This document shows, one piece after another, positions 22,901 to 28,787 of a stretch of DNA of 28,787 nucleotides. The DNA comes from JANNOG01 sp031398915. GTDB taxonomy: Bacteria; Actinomycetota; Actinomycetes; Actinomycetales; JBBAYJ01. The notes under the pieces are model-generated. The model was not told the DNA's origin and made no database searches. It was given only the letters and a program-made list of their open reading frames with translations. Made by a program: the position numbers and the translations under genes. The stretch covers positions 1 through 28,787 of the forward strand of contig JANNOG010000062.1 of the NCBI GenBank assembly GCA_031398915.1, written 5' to 3'. Numbering within the stretch: the first letter of the stretch is position 1; every line of letters starts with the position of its first letter.

Positions 22901-24596
22901 GCAGGGCGCCAAGCCCGGCGAAGGCGGTCAGCTTCCAGGACACAAGGTGTCGCCGTTCATCGCCGAGGTGCGTCACTCGACCCCCGGCGTCGGGCTGATC
23001 AGCCCGCCGCCACACCACGACATCTACTCGATCGAAGACCTCGCGCAGCTGATCCACGACCTGAAGAACGCGAACCCGACGGCCCGGATCCATGTCAAGC
23101 TGGTCAGTGAGGTCGGCGTGGGCACCGTCGCTGCAGGGGTCAGCAAGGCCCACGCCGACGTGGTTCTCGTGTCCGGCAACGACGGCGGGACGGGCGCGTC
23201 ACCGCTGAACAGCCTCAAGCACGCGGGCGCGCCGTGGGAGTTGGGTCTGGCCGAGACCCAGCAGACCCTGGTTCTCAACGGCCTGCGGGACCGCATCACG
23301 GTTCAGGTGGACGGCGCCCTCAAGACCGGGCGCGACGTCGTCGTGGCCGCTCTGCTGGGCGCCGAGGAGTACGGCTTCTCGACCGCCCCGCTGATCGTCT
23401 CGGGTTGCGTCATGATGCGCGTCTGCCACCTGAACACCTGCCCGGTCGGGGTGGCGACGATGGACCCACGGCTGCGGGCCACGTTCGCCGGCAAGGCCGA
23501 CCACGTCGTGGCGTTCTTCCAGTTCGTGGCAGCCGAGGTGCGCGAACACCTGGCCGCCCTGGGGCTGCGCACCGTCGACGAGGCCATCGGGCGTGCGGAT
23601 CTGCTGGACGTCGAGCGGGCCGTCGGCCGATGGAAGGCGGACGGCCTGGATCTGCGGCCGATCCTGACCACCCCGGGTCCACCACACGTGGCACCCGACG
23701 CCCCGCGGCGTCGCCTCGTCAGTCAGGACCACGGTCTGGAGAAGGCGCTGGACGTCACCCTCATCCAGCTTGCGGCCGACGCGATCGAGCGCGGCGAGAA
23801 GGTGTCCATCGACGTGTCCGTCCGCAACATCAACCGGACCGTGGGGACCATGCTCGGCCACCACGTGACGATGCGGTACGGCGCCGAAGGATTGCCCGAC
23901 GACACCGTGGACATCACGCTGACCGGCTCGGCGGGCCAGTCCCTCGGGGCCTTCCTACCGCGTGGGATCACACTGCGCCTCGCCGGAGACGCCAACGACT
24001 ATGTCGGCAAGGGACTGTCCGGCGGTCGCATCATCGTGCGCCCACCTCGTGAGTCGCGGTTCAACACACAGCGCAACGTCATCGCCGGAAACGTCATCGC
24101 CTACGGCGCCACCAGCGGCGAGATCCTCATCCAGGGCGAGGTCGGTGAGCGGTTCTGCGTCCGTAACTCCGGCGCCACCGCGGTGGTCGAGGGCATCGGC
24201 GATCACGGCTGCGAGTACATGACGGGGGGAGTCGTGGTCGTCCTCGGCAGGACCGGACGCAACTTCGCCGCAGGCATGTCCGGTGGTGTCGCCTACCTGC
24301 TGGACATCCGAGCCGAGCGAGTCAACACCGAACTCGTCGACATCCTCGAGATCACCGATGCCGACGTCGAGGTGCTCCTGCCACTGCTGCGGCGTCACGT
24401 CAGCGAGACCGGGTCGCTGGTGGCGGAGGACCTGGTGGTCGAGCCCGAGCTGCTGCGGACGCGGTTGCGCAAGGTGGTCGCGCGTGAGTACACCCGGGTC
24501 ATGGCGGTGCGCGCCTCGGCCGTCGCCGAGGGTCTGGACCCGGACGGCGACGTGACGTGGCAGCGCATTCTGGCGGCCCCGGCACACGTCGGGTGA
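19986..24596 (+). CDS. gltB: Glutamate synthase large subunit
   Basis: GltB transfers the amide nitrogen of glutamine to 2-oxoglutarate, making two glutamates. The 1536-residue chain has normal length. Domains in order are the class-II amidotransferase (about 33-430), with nucleophile Cys33 in NEHDACGV after a 32-residue propeptide; a central domain (about 480-790); the FMN-binding synthase barrel (about 840-1200), with the [3Fe-4S] cysteines C1141, C1147 and C1152 (CVMMRVCHLNTC); and the C-terminal beta-helix GXGXG domain (about 1260-1500), with GGVVVVLGRTGRNFAAGMSGG. The GTG start has a weak AGGA site nine bases upstream. The small subunit gene gltD, which supplies electrons from NADPH, is not adjacent: pyk follows after 39 bases. 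A ferredoxin-dependent enzyme is an alternative that would need alignment to judge. GarA-type proteins regulate this enzyme in relatives. Confidence 0.96.
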   Translation: MTTSPLERFAARPGAGAQAFAGLYDAANEHDACGVAFVATLRGRAGHDIVQHALTALRNLDHRGAVGSEVDSGDGAGILTQIPDRLLREVMAEQGVTLPPVGRYVVGTAFLPPEPDDQTLATTAVEVIAGEEGLSVVGWRDLPVAADLVGPTARAAMPTFRQVFLTPTPGGPAAGLTGIDLDRFALGLRRRVEAGAGVYFPSLSSRTLVYKGMLTTNQLEPFFPDLSDRRYETELALVHSRFSTNTFPSWPLSHPYRLMAHNGEINTVRGNRNWMRARESMLASPLLPGDIERLLPICTPGGSDSSNFDEVLELLHLGGRSLPHAVLMMIPEAWQNHAEMDPARRAFYAYHASIMEPWDGPASVTFSDGDVIGAVLDRNGLRPARYWVTTDGLVVMASEVGVLDIDPARIVRKGRLQPGRMFLVDTRQGRIIDDAEVKAELAAQHPYEQWVEDAQIRLSDLPDRVHVVHTPASVTRRQQAFGYTEEELRLLLAPMARNGSEPIGSMGTDTPLAVLSQRPRLLFDYFVQLFAQVTNPPLDAIREELVTSLAASLGPELNILDATAAHACQLVLPFPVIDNDDLAKIVHLSAETAGAAPGARATAVVHGLYRVDGGETALAARLDAVCQEVDQAVSAGARYVVLSDRDATADLAAIPSLLLTSAVHHHLIRSRTRTRVGLIAETGDVREVHHAALLLAYGAAAINPYLAMESAEDLVRRGTISGVSSQQAVRNVITGLGKGVLKVMSKMGISTIASYRGSQVFEALGLSAALVDRYFTGTTSQLGGIGLDVIAEETARRHATAYPPEAPFPGDRRLAVGGEYQWRRDGELHLFDPETVFRLQHATRTGREDVYREYSRRVDEEAHSRGTLRGLFRFRAVTAPIPVEDVEPIESIMRRFTTGAMSLGSISPEAHETLAIAMNRIGGRSNTGEGGEAVERLLDPERRSAVKQVASGRFGVTSLYLSQATDIQIKMAQGAKPGEGGQLPGHKVSPFIAEVRHSTPGVGLISPPPHHDIYSIEDLAQLIHDLKNANPTARIHVKLVSEVGVGTVAAGVSKAHADVVLVSGNDGGTGASPLNSLKHAGAPWELGLAETQQTLVLNGLRDRITVQVDGALKTGRDVVVAALLGAEEYGFSTAPLIVSGCVMMRVCHLNTCPVGVATMDPRLRATFAGKADHVVAFFQFVAAEVREHLAALGLRTVDEAIGRADLLDVERAVGRWKADGLDLRPILTTPGPPHVAPDAPRRRLVSQDHGLEKALDVTLIQLAADAIERGEKVSIDVSVRNINRTVGTMLGHHVTMRYGAEGLPDDTVDITLTGSAGQSLGAFLPRGITLRLAGDANDYVGKGLSGGRIIVRPPRESRFNTQRNVIAGNVIAYGATSGEILIQGEVGERFCVRNSGATAVVEGIGDHGCEYMTGGVVVVLGRTGRNFAAGMSGGVAYLLDIRAERVNTELVDILEITDADVEVLLPLLRRHVSETGSLVAEDLVVEPELLRTRLRKVVAREYTRVMAVRASAVAEGLDPDGDVTWQRILAAPAHVG

Positions 24597-24612
24597 CCGG
24601 ATCGCGGTCACC
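24592..24612. repeat. Inverted repeat at the gltB/pyk junction
   Basis: GGTGACC at 24592-24598 and GGTCACC at 24606-24612 form a perfect 7-base inverted repeat around a 7-base centre. It covers the gltB stop codon and lies 10 bases before the predicted pyk -10 box, where an operator or activator site could sit. There is no following T-run, so an intrinsic terminator is less likely. Confidence 0.5.
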
Positions 24613-24622
24613 GGCCGGGCAC

Positions 24623-24628
24623 TAGGCT
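24623..24628 (+). promoter_or_regulatory. Predicted -10 box of pyk, leaderless type
   Basis: TAGGCT ends seven bases before the pyk ATG at 24636. No Shine-Dalgarno sequence is present between them, and no -35 consensus is evident at the proper distance. Confidence 0.5.
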
Positions 24629-24635
24629 CGCGGAT

Positions 24636-26075
24636 ATGCGTCGAGCCAAGATCGTGTGCACTCTCGGACCCGCGGTAGCCGGCCCGGACAACATCCGCCG
24701 ACTGGTCGAGGCGGGCATGGATGTCGCCCGGATGAACTTCAGCCACGGCTCCCACGCCGATCACCAGGAAAACTATCGCGACGTTCGAGCGGCATCGGAT
24801 GCCACCGGTCGCAGCGTGGCCGTCCTGCAGGACCTTCAAGGACCGAAGATCCGGCTTGGTCGCTTCGTCGCGGGTCCTGTCGAGTTGGTCGCCGGTGCCC
24901 GGTTCGTCATCACCACCGACGACGTTCCCGGAACGGTCGATCGGTGCTCGACGACTTATGCCGGCCTACCCGGCGACGTGCAGGTCGGTGACCCGCTACT
25001 GGTGGACGACGGCCGGATCGTGCTGCGGGCGCTCGAGGTCACGGCGACCGACGTCGTCACCGAGGTCGTCGTCGGTGGCCAGACGTCGAACAACAAGGGC
25101 ATCAACCTGCCGGGTGTCGCGGTCAGCGTGCCCGCCCTGGCCGACAAGGACATCGAGGACCTTCGCTTCGGCCTCGGCCTCGGCGTGGACCTGGTCGCCT
25201 TGTCGTTCGTGCGCAACGCCCGCGACGCCGACGACGTCCGAGCGATCATGCGCGAGGTGGGCCGTCAGGTCCCCGTGCTGGCCAAGATCGAGAAGCCTCA
25301 GGCGGTGGCCAACCTCGCCGAGATCGTCGATGCGTTCGACGGCATCATGGTGGCTCGCGGTGATCTCGGCGTGGAACTGCCCCTGGAGGACGTTCCTCTG
25401 GTGCAGAAGCAGGCCGTCGAACTGGCTCGGCGTCAGGCCAAACCGGTCATCGTGGCCACCCAGATGCTCGAATCCATGATCACGGCCGGTCGACCCACCC
25501 GCGCCGAGGCGTCGGACGTCGCGAACGCGGTCCTGGACGGAGCGGACGCACTCATGTTGTCCGGTGAGACCAGCGTCGGTGCCTACCCGTTCGTCGCGGT
25601 CGAGACGATGGCACGGATCATCCGGGTCACGGAGGAACGCGGACTGGACCGCATCCTCCCGCTGGGGACACGGCCACGCACCATGGGCGGAGCGATCACA
25701 CGGGCAGCCGCCGAGGTCGGCGAGCTGCTCGGGGTCACCCACATGGTGTGCTTCAGCCAGAGTGGCGACTCGGCCCGTCGGATGTCGCGGCTGCGGAGCA
25801 AGATCCCGCTGTTGGTGTTCACGCCGGAGGCCTCCATCCGCTCGCAGTTGAGCCTGTCGTGGGGGATCGAGACCTTTCTCACCCCCTACGTCAAGCACAC
25901 CGACGAGATGGTCCGTCAGGTGGACGAGGCACTGCTCGACATCGGCCGCTGCCAGCGCGGTGACCTGGTGGTCATCGTGGCCGGGTCCCCACCCGGGATC
26001 CCCGGCTCGACCAATGCGATGCGGGTCCACCGGATCGGCGACGCCGTCGACGCGGTCGTGCCGGCGTACGCCTGA
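24636..26075 (+). CDS. pyk: Pyruvate kinase
   Basis: Pyruvate kinase makes pyruvate and ATP from phosphoenolpyruvate and ADP, the last step of glycolysis. The 479-residue chain has the normal bacterial length. Motifs in order are MRRAKIVCTLGPA, MNFSHGSHADH, LQDLQGPKIRLG, NNKGINLPG, the active-site VLAKIEKPQAV, MVARGDLGVE and TQMLESM; the C-terminal regulatory domain starts near residue 345. No phosphotransferase-type PEP-utilising extension follows. The ATG at 24636 fits the start of the family and the leaderless promoter. pyk near trpA and upstream of a PdtaR-type regulator is the conserved actinobacterial order. With pyc in the same window, both enzymes of the PEP-pyruvate-oxaloacetate node are present, but they are far apart and not in one operon. 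Confidence 0.97.
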   Translation: MRRAKIVCTLGPAVAGPDNIRRLVEAGMDVARMNFSHGSHADHQENYRDVRAASDATGRSVAVLQDLQGPKIRLGRFVAGPVELVAGARFVITTDDVPGTVDRCSTTYAGLPGDVQVGDPLLVDDGRIVLRALEVTATDVVTEVVVGGQTSNNKGINLPGVAVSVPALADKDIEDLRFGLGLGVDLVALSFVRNARDADDVRAIMREVGRQVPVLAKIEKPQAVANLAEIVDAFDGIMVARGDLGVELPLEDVPLVQKQAVELARRQAKPVIVATQMLESMITAGRPTRAEASDVANAVLDGADALMLSGETSVGAYPFVAVETMARIIRVTEERGLDRILPLGTRPRTMGGAITRAAAEVGELLGVTHMVCFSQSGDSARRMSRLRSKIPLLVFTPEASIRSQLSLSWGIETFLTPYVKHTDEMVRQVDEALLDIGRCQRGDLVVIVAGSPPGIPGSTNAMRVHRIGDAVDAVVPAYA

Positions 26076-26109
26076 GGGCGAAGCCACTGATGCGCGACCG
26101 CCCGTCCAG

Positions 26110-26191
26110 TACCGGCTGCGGGACTCGAACCCGCACACCCGAAGGCAACGCATTTTGAGTGCGCCGTGTCTGCCGATTCCACCAAGCCGGC
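26110..26191 (-). tRNA. tRNA-Leu, anticodon CAA
   Basis: The minus strand folds as an 82-nucleotide class II tRNA. The acceptor is GCCGGCT paired with AGCCGGT, leaving a G1:U72 wobble and A73. The D arm contains GTGGAAT and CGGCAGAC; the anticodon stem GCGCA/TGCGT encloses loop CTCAAAA, giving anticodon CAA, which reads the leucine codon UUG. A short variable arm follows (CC-TTC-GG type), and the T arm is GCGGG TTCGAGT CCCGC. No CCA is encoded after A73. The gene sits between pyk and the divergent response regulator gene, as in related genomes. Confidence 0.95.
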
Positions 26192-26202
26192 TGGATTGAG
26201 CG

Positions 26203-26208
26203 ACCCTA
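26203..26208 (-). promoter_or_regulatory. Predicted -10 box of the tRNA-Leu gene
   Basis: On the minus strand TAGGGT ends 11 bases before the first tRNA base at 26191. It has the same sequence as the box in front of the VWA gene. It stands 13 bases from the regulator's -10 box on the other strand, so the two promoters are back-to-back and overlapping. Confidence 0.42.
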
Positions 26209-26221
26209 CGGTACCGGCCAG

Positions 26222-26227
26222 TAAGCT
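26222..26227 (+). promoter_or_regulatory. Predicted -10 box of the ANTAR regulator gene, leaderless type
   Basis: TAAGCT ends six bases before the GTG at 26234 without a Shine-Dalgarno sequence. A TTGAGC lies at 26196-26201, but the 20-base spacing is too long for a standard -35 box. The spacing from box to start codon supports the upstream GTG as the real start. Confidence 0.48.
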
Positions 26228-26233
26228 CCCCCG

Positions 26234-26935
26234 GTGAGCAGCGATGGTGCGGTTCCCTCCGCAGACTTTCTTCCCCCAGACCCCGGGGCGGCCCCAGTCA
26301 CCCTGGTGCCCCCCGCCACAGCCGCTGCGGGGGCCAGGCGCGTCGTCGTGGCAGAGGACGAGGCGCTGATCCGGCTCGACCTCGTCGAGATGCTGACCGA
26401 GGCGGGTTACGACGTCGTGGGCGAGGCGGGCAACGGCGAGAGCGCCTTGCGGTTGGCGGAGGAGCTGCGGCCCGATGTCGTGATCCTCGACATCAAGATG
26501 CCCAAGTTGGACGGAATCTCCGCGGCGGAACGCATCGTGGCCGCCCGGATCGCACCGGTCGTGCTGCTTACCGCGTTCAGCCAGACCGAGCTGGTCGAGC
26601 GGGCACGCGACGCCGGTGCCATGGCATACGTGGTCAAACCGTTCACCGCCGCGGACCTGTTGCCGGCCATCGAGATCGCGGTCAGTCGTCATGGTGAGAT
26701 CGCCCAGCTCGAAGCCGAGGTGGCCGACCTCAGTGATCGACTGGAGACCCGCAAGCTGGTCGAACGCGCGAAGGCTGCCCTGCAGACGACCTACAAGATG
26801 AGCGAACCCGAGGCGTTCCGCTGGATCCAGAAGACCTCGATGGATCGGCGGTTGTCCATGCGCGAGGTCGCAGCCGGCGTCATCGCGGCAGCCGGCGCGA
26901 AGCGCCCAGCCCCGGTACCGGAGGCGACCGACTGA
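26234..26935 (+). CDS. pdtaR: Response regulator with ANTAR RNA-binding domain, PdtaR type
   Basis: This 233-residue protein has a receiver domain (about 36-155) with acidic pocket Glu41-Asp42, phosphoacceptor Asp86 (VVILDIKMPKLDG), Thr113 and Lys135 (VVKPF). A coiled linker follows, then an ANTAR domain (about 165-222): ETRKLVERAKAALQTTYKMS and FRWIQKTSMDRRLSMREV. Sequence and order match mycobacterial PdtaR (Rv1626), whose kinase is PdtaS. In that family phosphorylation allows the ANTAR domain to bind paired RNA hairpins and act after transcription. PdtaS is not in the window. The first 35 residues are an Ala/Pro-rich extension not found in the mycobacterial protein; the GTG at 26234 is kept because of the leaderless -10 box, but a later GTG such as 26306 is possible. 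No ANTAR hairpin pair was recognised nearby. Confidence 0.93.
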   Translation: MSSDGAVPSADFLPPDPGAAPVTLVPPATAAAGARRVVVAEDEALIRLDLVEMLTEAGYDVVGEAGNGESALRLAEELRPDVVILDIKMPKLDGISAAERIVAARIAPVVLLTAFSQTELVERARDAGAMAYVVKPFTAADLLPAIEIAVSRHGEIAQLEAEVADLSDRLETRKLVERAKAALQTTYKMSEPEAFRWIQKTSMDRRLSMREVAAGVIAAAGAKRPAPVPEATD

Positions 26936-26998
26936 CGGCGCCGACTGTCGGAGGTCACGACTCGACAACGGCTGACCCTCAGAGGATGCGTCGCAACC

Positions 26999-27024
26999 TT
27001 GTCGTTACCGGGCTTGGGTAGGTT
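26999..27024 (+). promoter_or_regulatory. Possible promoter of the binding-lipoprotein gene
   Basis: A -10-like TAGGTT lies at 27019-27024, and TTGTCG at 26999-27004 would be the -35 box, but the 14-base spacing is short. The transcript would start near 27031 and include the strong ribosome site AAGGAGA at 27061-27067. The rest of the 137-base gap (26936-27072) shows no other structure. Confidence 0.33.
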
Positions 27025-27072
27025 CCGCGAGGAGCCCGCGACTTCCCGCGGTCCGACATGAAGGAGACATCC

Positions 27073-28410
27073 ATGATCCGACGCGCACGCGGATGGCGCT
27101 CGATCGCCGTCCTCGGCATCGCCGGCCTCGCCCTTGCTGCCTGTGGCAGCGACGAGGCCACCGACACCGAGTCCTCGGCCCCGGTAGTTGCCGAGACCAG
27201 CGAGCCCGAAGAGTCCGTGGCGGAGTCGTCTGCGGACGTCGCCCCCCCGGTGAACGAGGCTGACGGCACCCTGACACTGGGCACGTTGCTGCCCGAGACC
27301 GGTGGTCTGGCCTTCCTCGGGCCGCCCGAGGTCGCCGGTGTCCAGCTCGCCGCCGCCGAAATCAACGAAGCCGGTGGCGTGCTCGGCCAGGACGTCGTCG
27401 TCAGCGAGTCCGACTCGGGTGACACCTCGACCGACATCGCCAATCAGTCGGTCGACCGTCTGCTCGGCGAGGGTGTCGACGCCATCATCGGCGCTGCGTC
27501 CTCCGGTGTGACCCTGACCGTGATCGACAAGATCGCTGCGGCGCAGGTCGTCCAGATGTCGCCGGCCAACACCTCTCCCACCCTGACCGACTACGCGGAC
27601 GACGGGTTCTACTTCCGTACCGCTCCGTCAGACGTCCTGCAGGGTCGCGTCCTCGGTGACCTCGTCGCCACCGACGGCTGCGTCAGCGTTGCGATCATGG
27701 CTCTGGACGACTCGTACGGCGAAGGCCTGACCGAGAACGCCCGCCTGTCACTCGAGGCGAGCGGATCGGCTCTGGCCCTCGAGCCCGTCGTGTACGACCC
27801 CGAGGCCAGCACCTTCTCCGCCGAGGTCACTCAGGTCAAGGCTGCCAACCCCGACTGCCTGATCATCATCGGCTTCGCCGAGACGGTCCAGGTCATCCAG
27901 GAGCTCGTTGCGCAGAGCATCGGCCCCGACGTGCTGCCGACCTACTTCGTCGACGGCAACCTGGCTGACTACTCAGCCGACTCCGACCCGAACCTGCCCC
28001 CGGGCACACTGACCGGCGTCAAGGGCACCCTTCCGGGCGCCGACACCTCTGACGAGTTCCAGGCCCGCCTGCTCGAGGTCGACCCGGATCTCACCTCGTT
28101 CGCCTACGCACCCGAGTCCTACGACGCGGCGATCCTGATCGCGCTGGCCGCCATTCTCGGTGGTTCGGACGACGGCATCACCATCCGCGACAACCTGGTG
28201 GCTGTCTCCCGTGAGGGCGAGAAGTGCACCACGTTCGCCGACTGCGTCGCGCTGCTCGACGCCGGTACCGACATCGACTACGACGGGCAGTCCGGTCCGA
28301 TCGAGTTCGCCGAGTCCGGTGACCCCAGCCAGGCGACCATCGGTATCTACGAGTACGACGACCAGAACAAGAACACTGCGCTGGAATTCCTGCCCGGCTC
28401 TGTGGAGTGA
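27073..28410 (+). CDS. Branched-chain amino-acid-type ABC transporter substrate-binding lipoprotein
   Basis: This 445-residue exported protein starts with a lipoprotein signal peptide: basic MIRRARGW, a hydrophobic stretch and lipobox LAAC with Cys24 as the lipidated residue. An acidic, Ser/Glu-rich linker (about 25-62) precedes a periplasmic-binding fold of the LivJ/LivK class (about 63-440), with LLPETGGLAFLGPPEVAGV, INEAGGVLG, AIIGAASSGVTL and ALDDSYGEGL. It should capture amino acids or related compounds at the outer face of the membrane; the exact ligand cannot be read. The ATG at 27073 has AAGGAGA five bases upstream; the in-frame ATG at 27058 lies before that site and is rejected. The livF-type gene on the other strand probably belongs to the same uptake system, but the two are convergent. 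Confidence 0.92.
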   Translation: MIRRARGWRSIAVLGIAGLALAACGSDEATDTESSAPVVAETSEPEESVAESSADVAPPVNEADGTLTLGTLLPETGGLAFLGPPEVAGVQLAAAEINEAGGVLGQDVVVSESDSGDTSTDIANQSVDRLLGEGVDAIIGAASSGVTLTVIDKIAAAQVVQMSPANTSPTLTDYADDGFYFRTAPSDVLQGRVLGDLVATDGCVSVAIMALDDSYGEGLTENARLSLEASGSALALEPVVYDPEASTFSAEVTQVKAANPDCLIIIGFAETVQVIQELVAQSIGPDVLPTYFVDGNLADYSADSDPNLPPGTLTGVKGTLPGADTSDEFQARLLEVDPDLTSFAYAPESYDAAILIALAAILGGSDDGITIRDNLVAVSREGEKCTTFADCVALLDAGTDIDYDGQSGPIEFAESGDPSQATIGIYEYDDQNKNTALEFLPGSVE

Positions 28411-28431
28411 CGATCACGTCCTAGTCACACA

Positions 28432-28471
28432 GACAGAACCCCCCGGCCCTGATGGGCCGGGGGGTTCTGTC
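28432..28471. terminator. Strong bidirectional intrinsic terminator
   Basis: An 18-base perfect stem (28432-28449 with 28454-28471) closes a four-base loop TGAT. The core is six C, then GGCCC, mirrored by GGGCC and six G. The outer part contains AGAAC on one side and GTTCT on the other, giving short T or A stretches on either strand. It lies between the converging lipoprotein and livF genes, so it probably ends both transcripts. Confidence 0.92.
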
Positions 28472-28517
28472 CGTTACCGGCTCGTTCGCCGGAGACGCGC
28501 GGGCGCACCGCATCTGA

Positions 28518-28787
28518 TCAGCCTGTCGTGAGGGTGCCCAGGTACAGCTCGATCACCTTCGGGTCCTTGGCCAGCGACGCACCCGTGCCGGTGTACGCGT
28601 TGCGGCCCTGGTCCAGTACGTAGCCCCGATCGCAGATCTGCAGACACCGGTAGGCATTCTGCTCGACCATGATCACTGACGTTCCGGTGCGGTTGATCTC
28701 ACGGGTGCGCAGGAAGACCTCGTCCAGCATGTTGGGGCAGAGACCAGCCGACGGCTCGTCCAGTAGCAGCACCGAGGGCCCCAACAT
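28518..28787 (-). CDS. livF: LivF-type branched-chain amino acid ABC transporter ATPase, C-terminal part
   Basis: Only the last 89 or so residues are in the window, and the frame is still open at 28787. The visible part begins within Walker B (SVLLLDEPSAGL), followed by the LivF-specific switch region SVIMVEQNAYRCLQICDRGYVL, where VEQN replaces the usual switch histidine, and the tail GTGASLAKDPKVIELYLG typical of LivF. The ATG at the window edge is internal, not a start. In this family LivF and LivG power the LivH/LivM permease. The end of the gene converges on the binding-lipoprotein gene, and the two share the terminator at 28432-28471. The other liv genes should lie just beyond the window. 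Confidence 0.93.
   Translation of the reverse strand: MLGPSVLLLDEPSAGLCPNMLDEVFLRTREINRTGTSVIMVEQNAYRCLQICDRGYVLDQGRNAYTGTGASLAKDPKVIELYLGTLTTG

Noticed and set aside
19971..23153. Long minus-strand open frames opposite gltB
   Set aside because: They mirror the codon bias of gltB, are rich in His/Arg/Gly low-complexity sequence, and match no family I know.
27058..27072. ATG 27058 as start of the binding lipoprotein
   Set aside because: It lies before the AAGGAGA site that serves ATG 27073, which also gives a standard signal peptide.

Overview
The window is a gene-dense, strongly GC-rich bacterial chromosome segment. Gene content and order point to an Actinomycetota (high-GC Gram-positive) genome. 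The strongest evidence is two blocks that are conserved across that phylum: DUF881–GarA-type FHA–FtsR-type MerR–bifunctional nuclease–ResR-type MerR, and hisF–hisI–trpE–trpC–trpB–trpA–pyk–PdtaR-type ANTAR regulator. I cannot name the genus from the sequence. I see no insertion sequence, prophage, CRISPR array, rRNA or plasmid feature, and no gap longer than about 150 bases without a gene.

Layout. Positions 1-3434 (+) hold the 3' part of a DUF881 membrane protein with an in-frame 15-bp tandem repeat, then an FHA signalling protein (garA), two MerR-type regulators (ftsR, resR) and a DUF151 nuclease. Positions 3540-6941 (+) encode full-length pyruvate carboxylase. It converges on a membrane-anchored protein on the minus strand (6948-8786) that joins a solute-binding-like region to a VWA domain. 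hisF (8906-9682, +) is divergent from that gene and convergent with a TIGR03085-family protein (9689-10381, -).

From 10482 to 16817 the plus strand carries one tightly packed run: two ABC exporter half-transporters, hisI, trpE and two small membrane proteins. Successive genes often overlap by four bases (GTGA or ATGA). trpC, trpB and trpA (16959-19845) follow with the same overlaps. Next come a very large glutamate synthase large subunit (gltB, 19986-24596) and pyruvate kinase (pyk, 24636-26075). A tRNA-Leu(CAA) on the minus strand is divergent from a two-component response regulator with an ANTAR RNA-binding domain. The window closes with a branched-chain-amino-acid-type binding lipoprotein (27073-28410), a strong bidirectional terminator, and the 3' end of a livF-type ATPase gene on the minus strand.

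Functionally, the region combines anaplerosis and glycolytic exit (pyc, pyk), nitrogen assimilation (gltB), His/Trp synthesis, amino-acid uptake, and growth or division control (garA, ftsR, resR). GarA-family proteins are known to regulate 2-oxoglutarate and glutamate enzymes, which links the first block to gltB in theme, although nothing in the DNA proves that link. Several genes (the nuclease, VWA gene, hisF, pyk, regulator) share a TANNNT box ending 6-8 bases before the start codon and lack a Shine-Dalgarno sequence, as expected for leaderless mRNAs. Most of the window is ordinary core genome. The points most worth a second look are the exporter pair embedded in the his/trp run, the GarA homologue without the usual ETT phospho-motif, gltB with no adjacent gltD, and the recurrent leaderless promoter layout.
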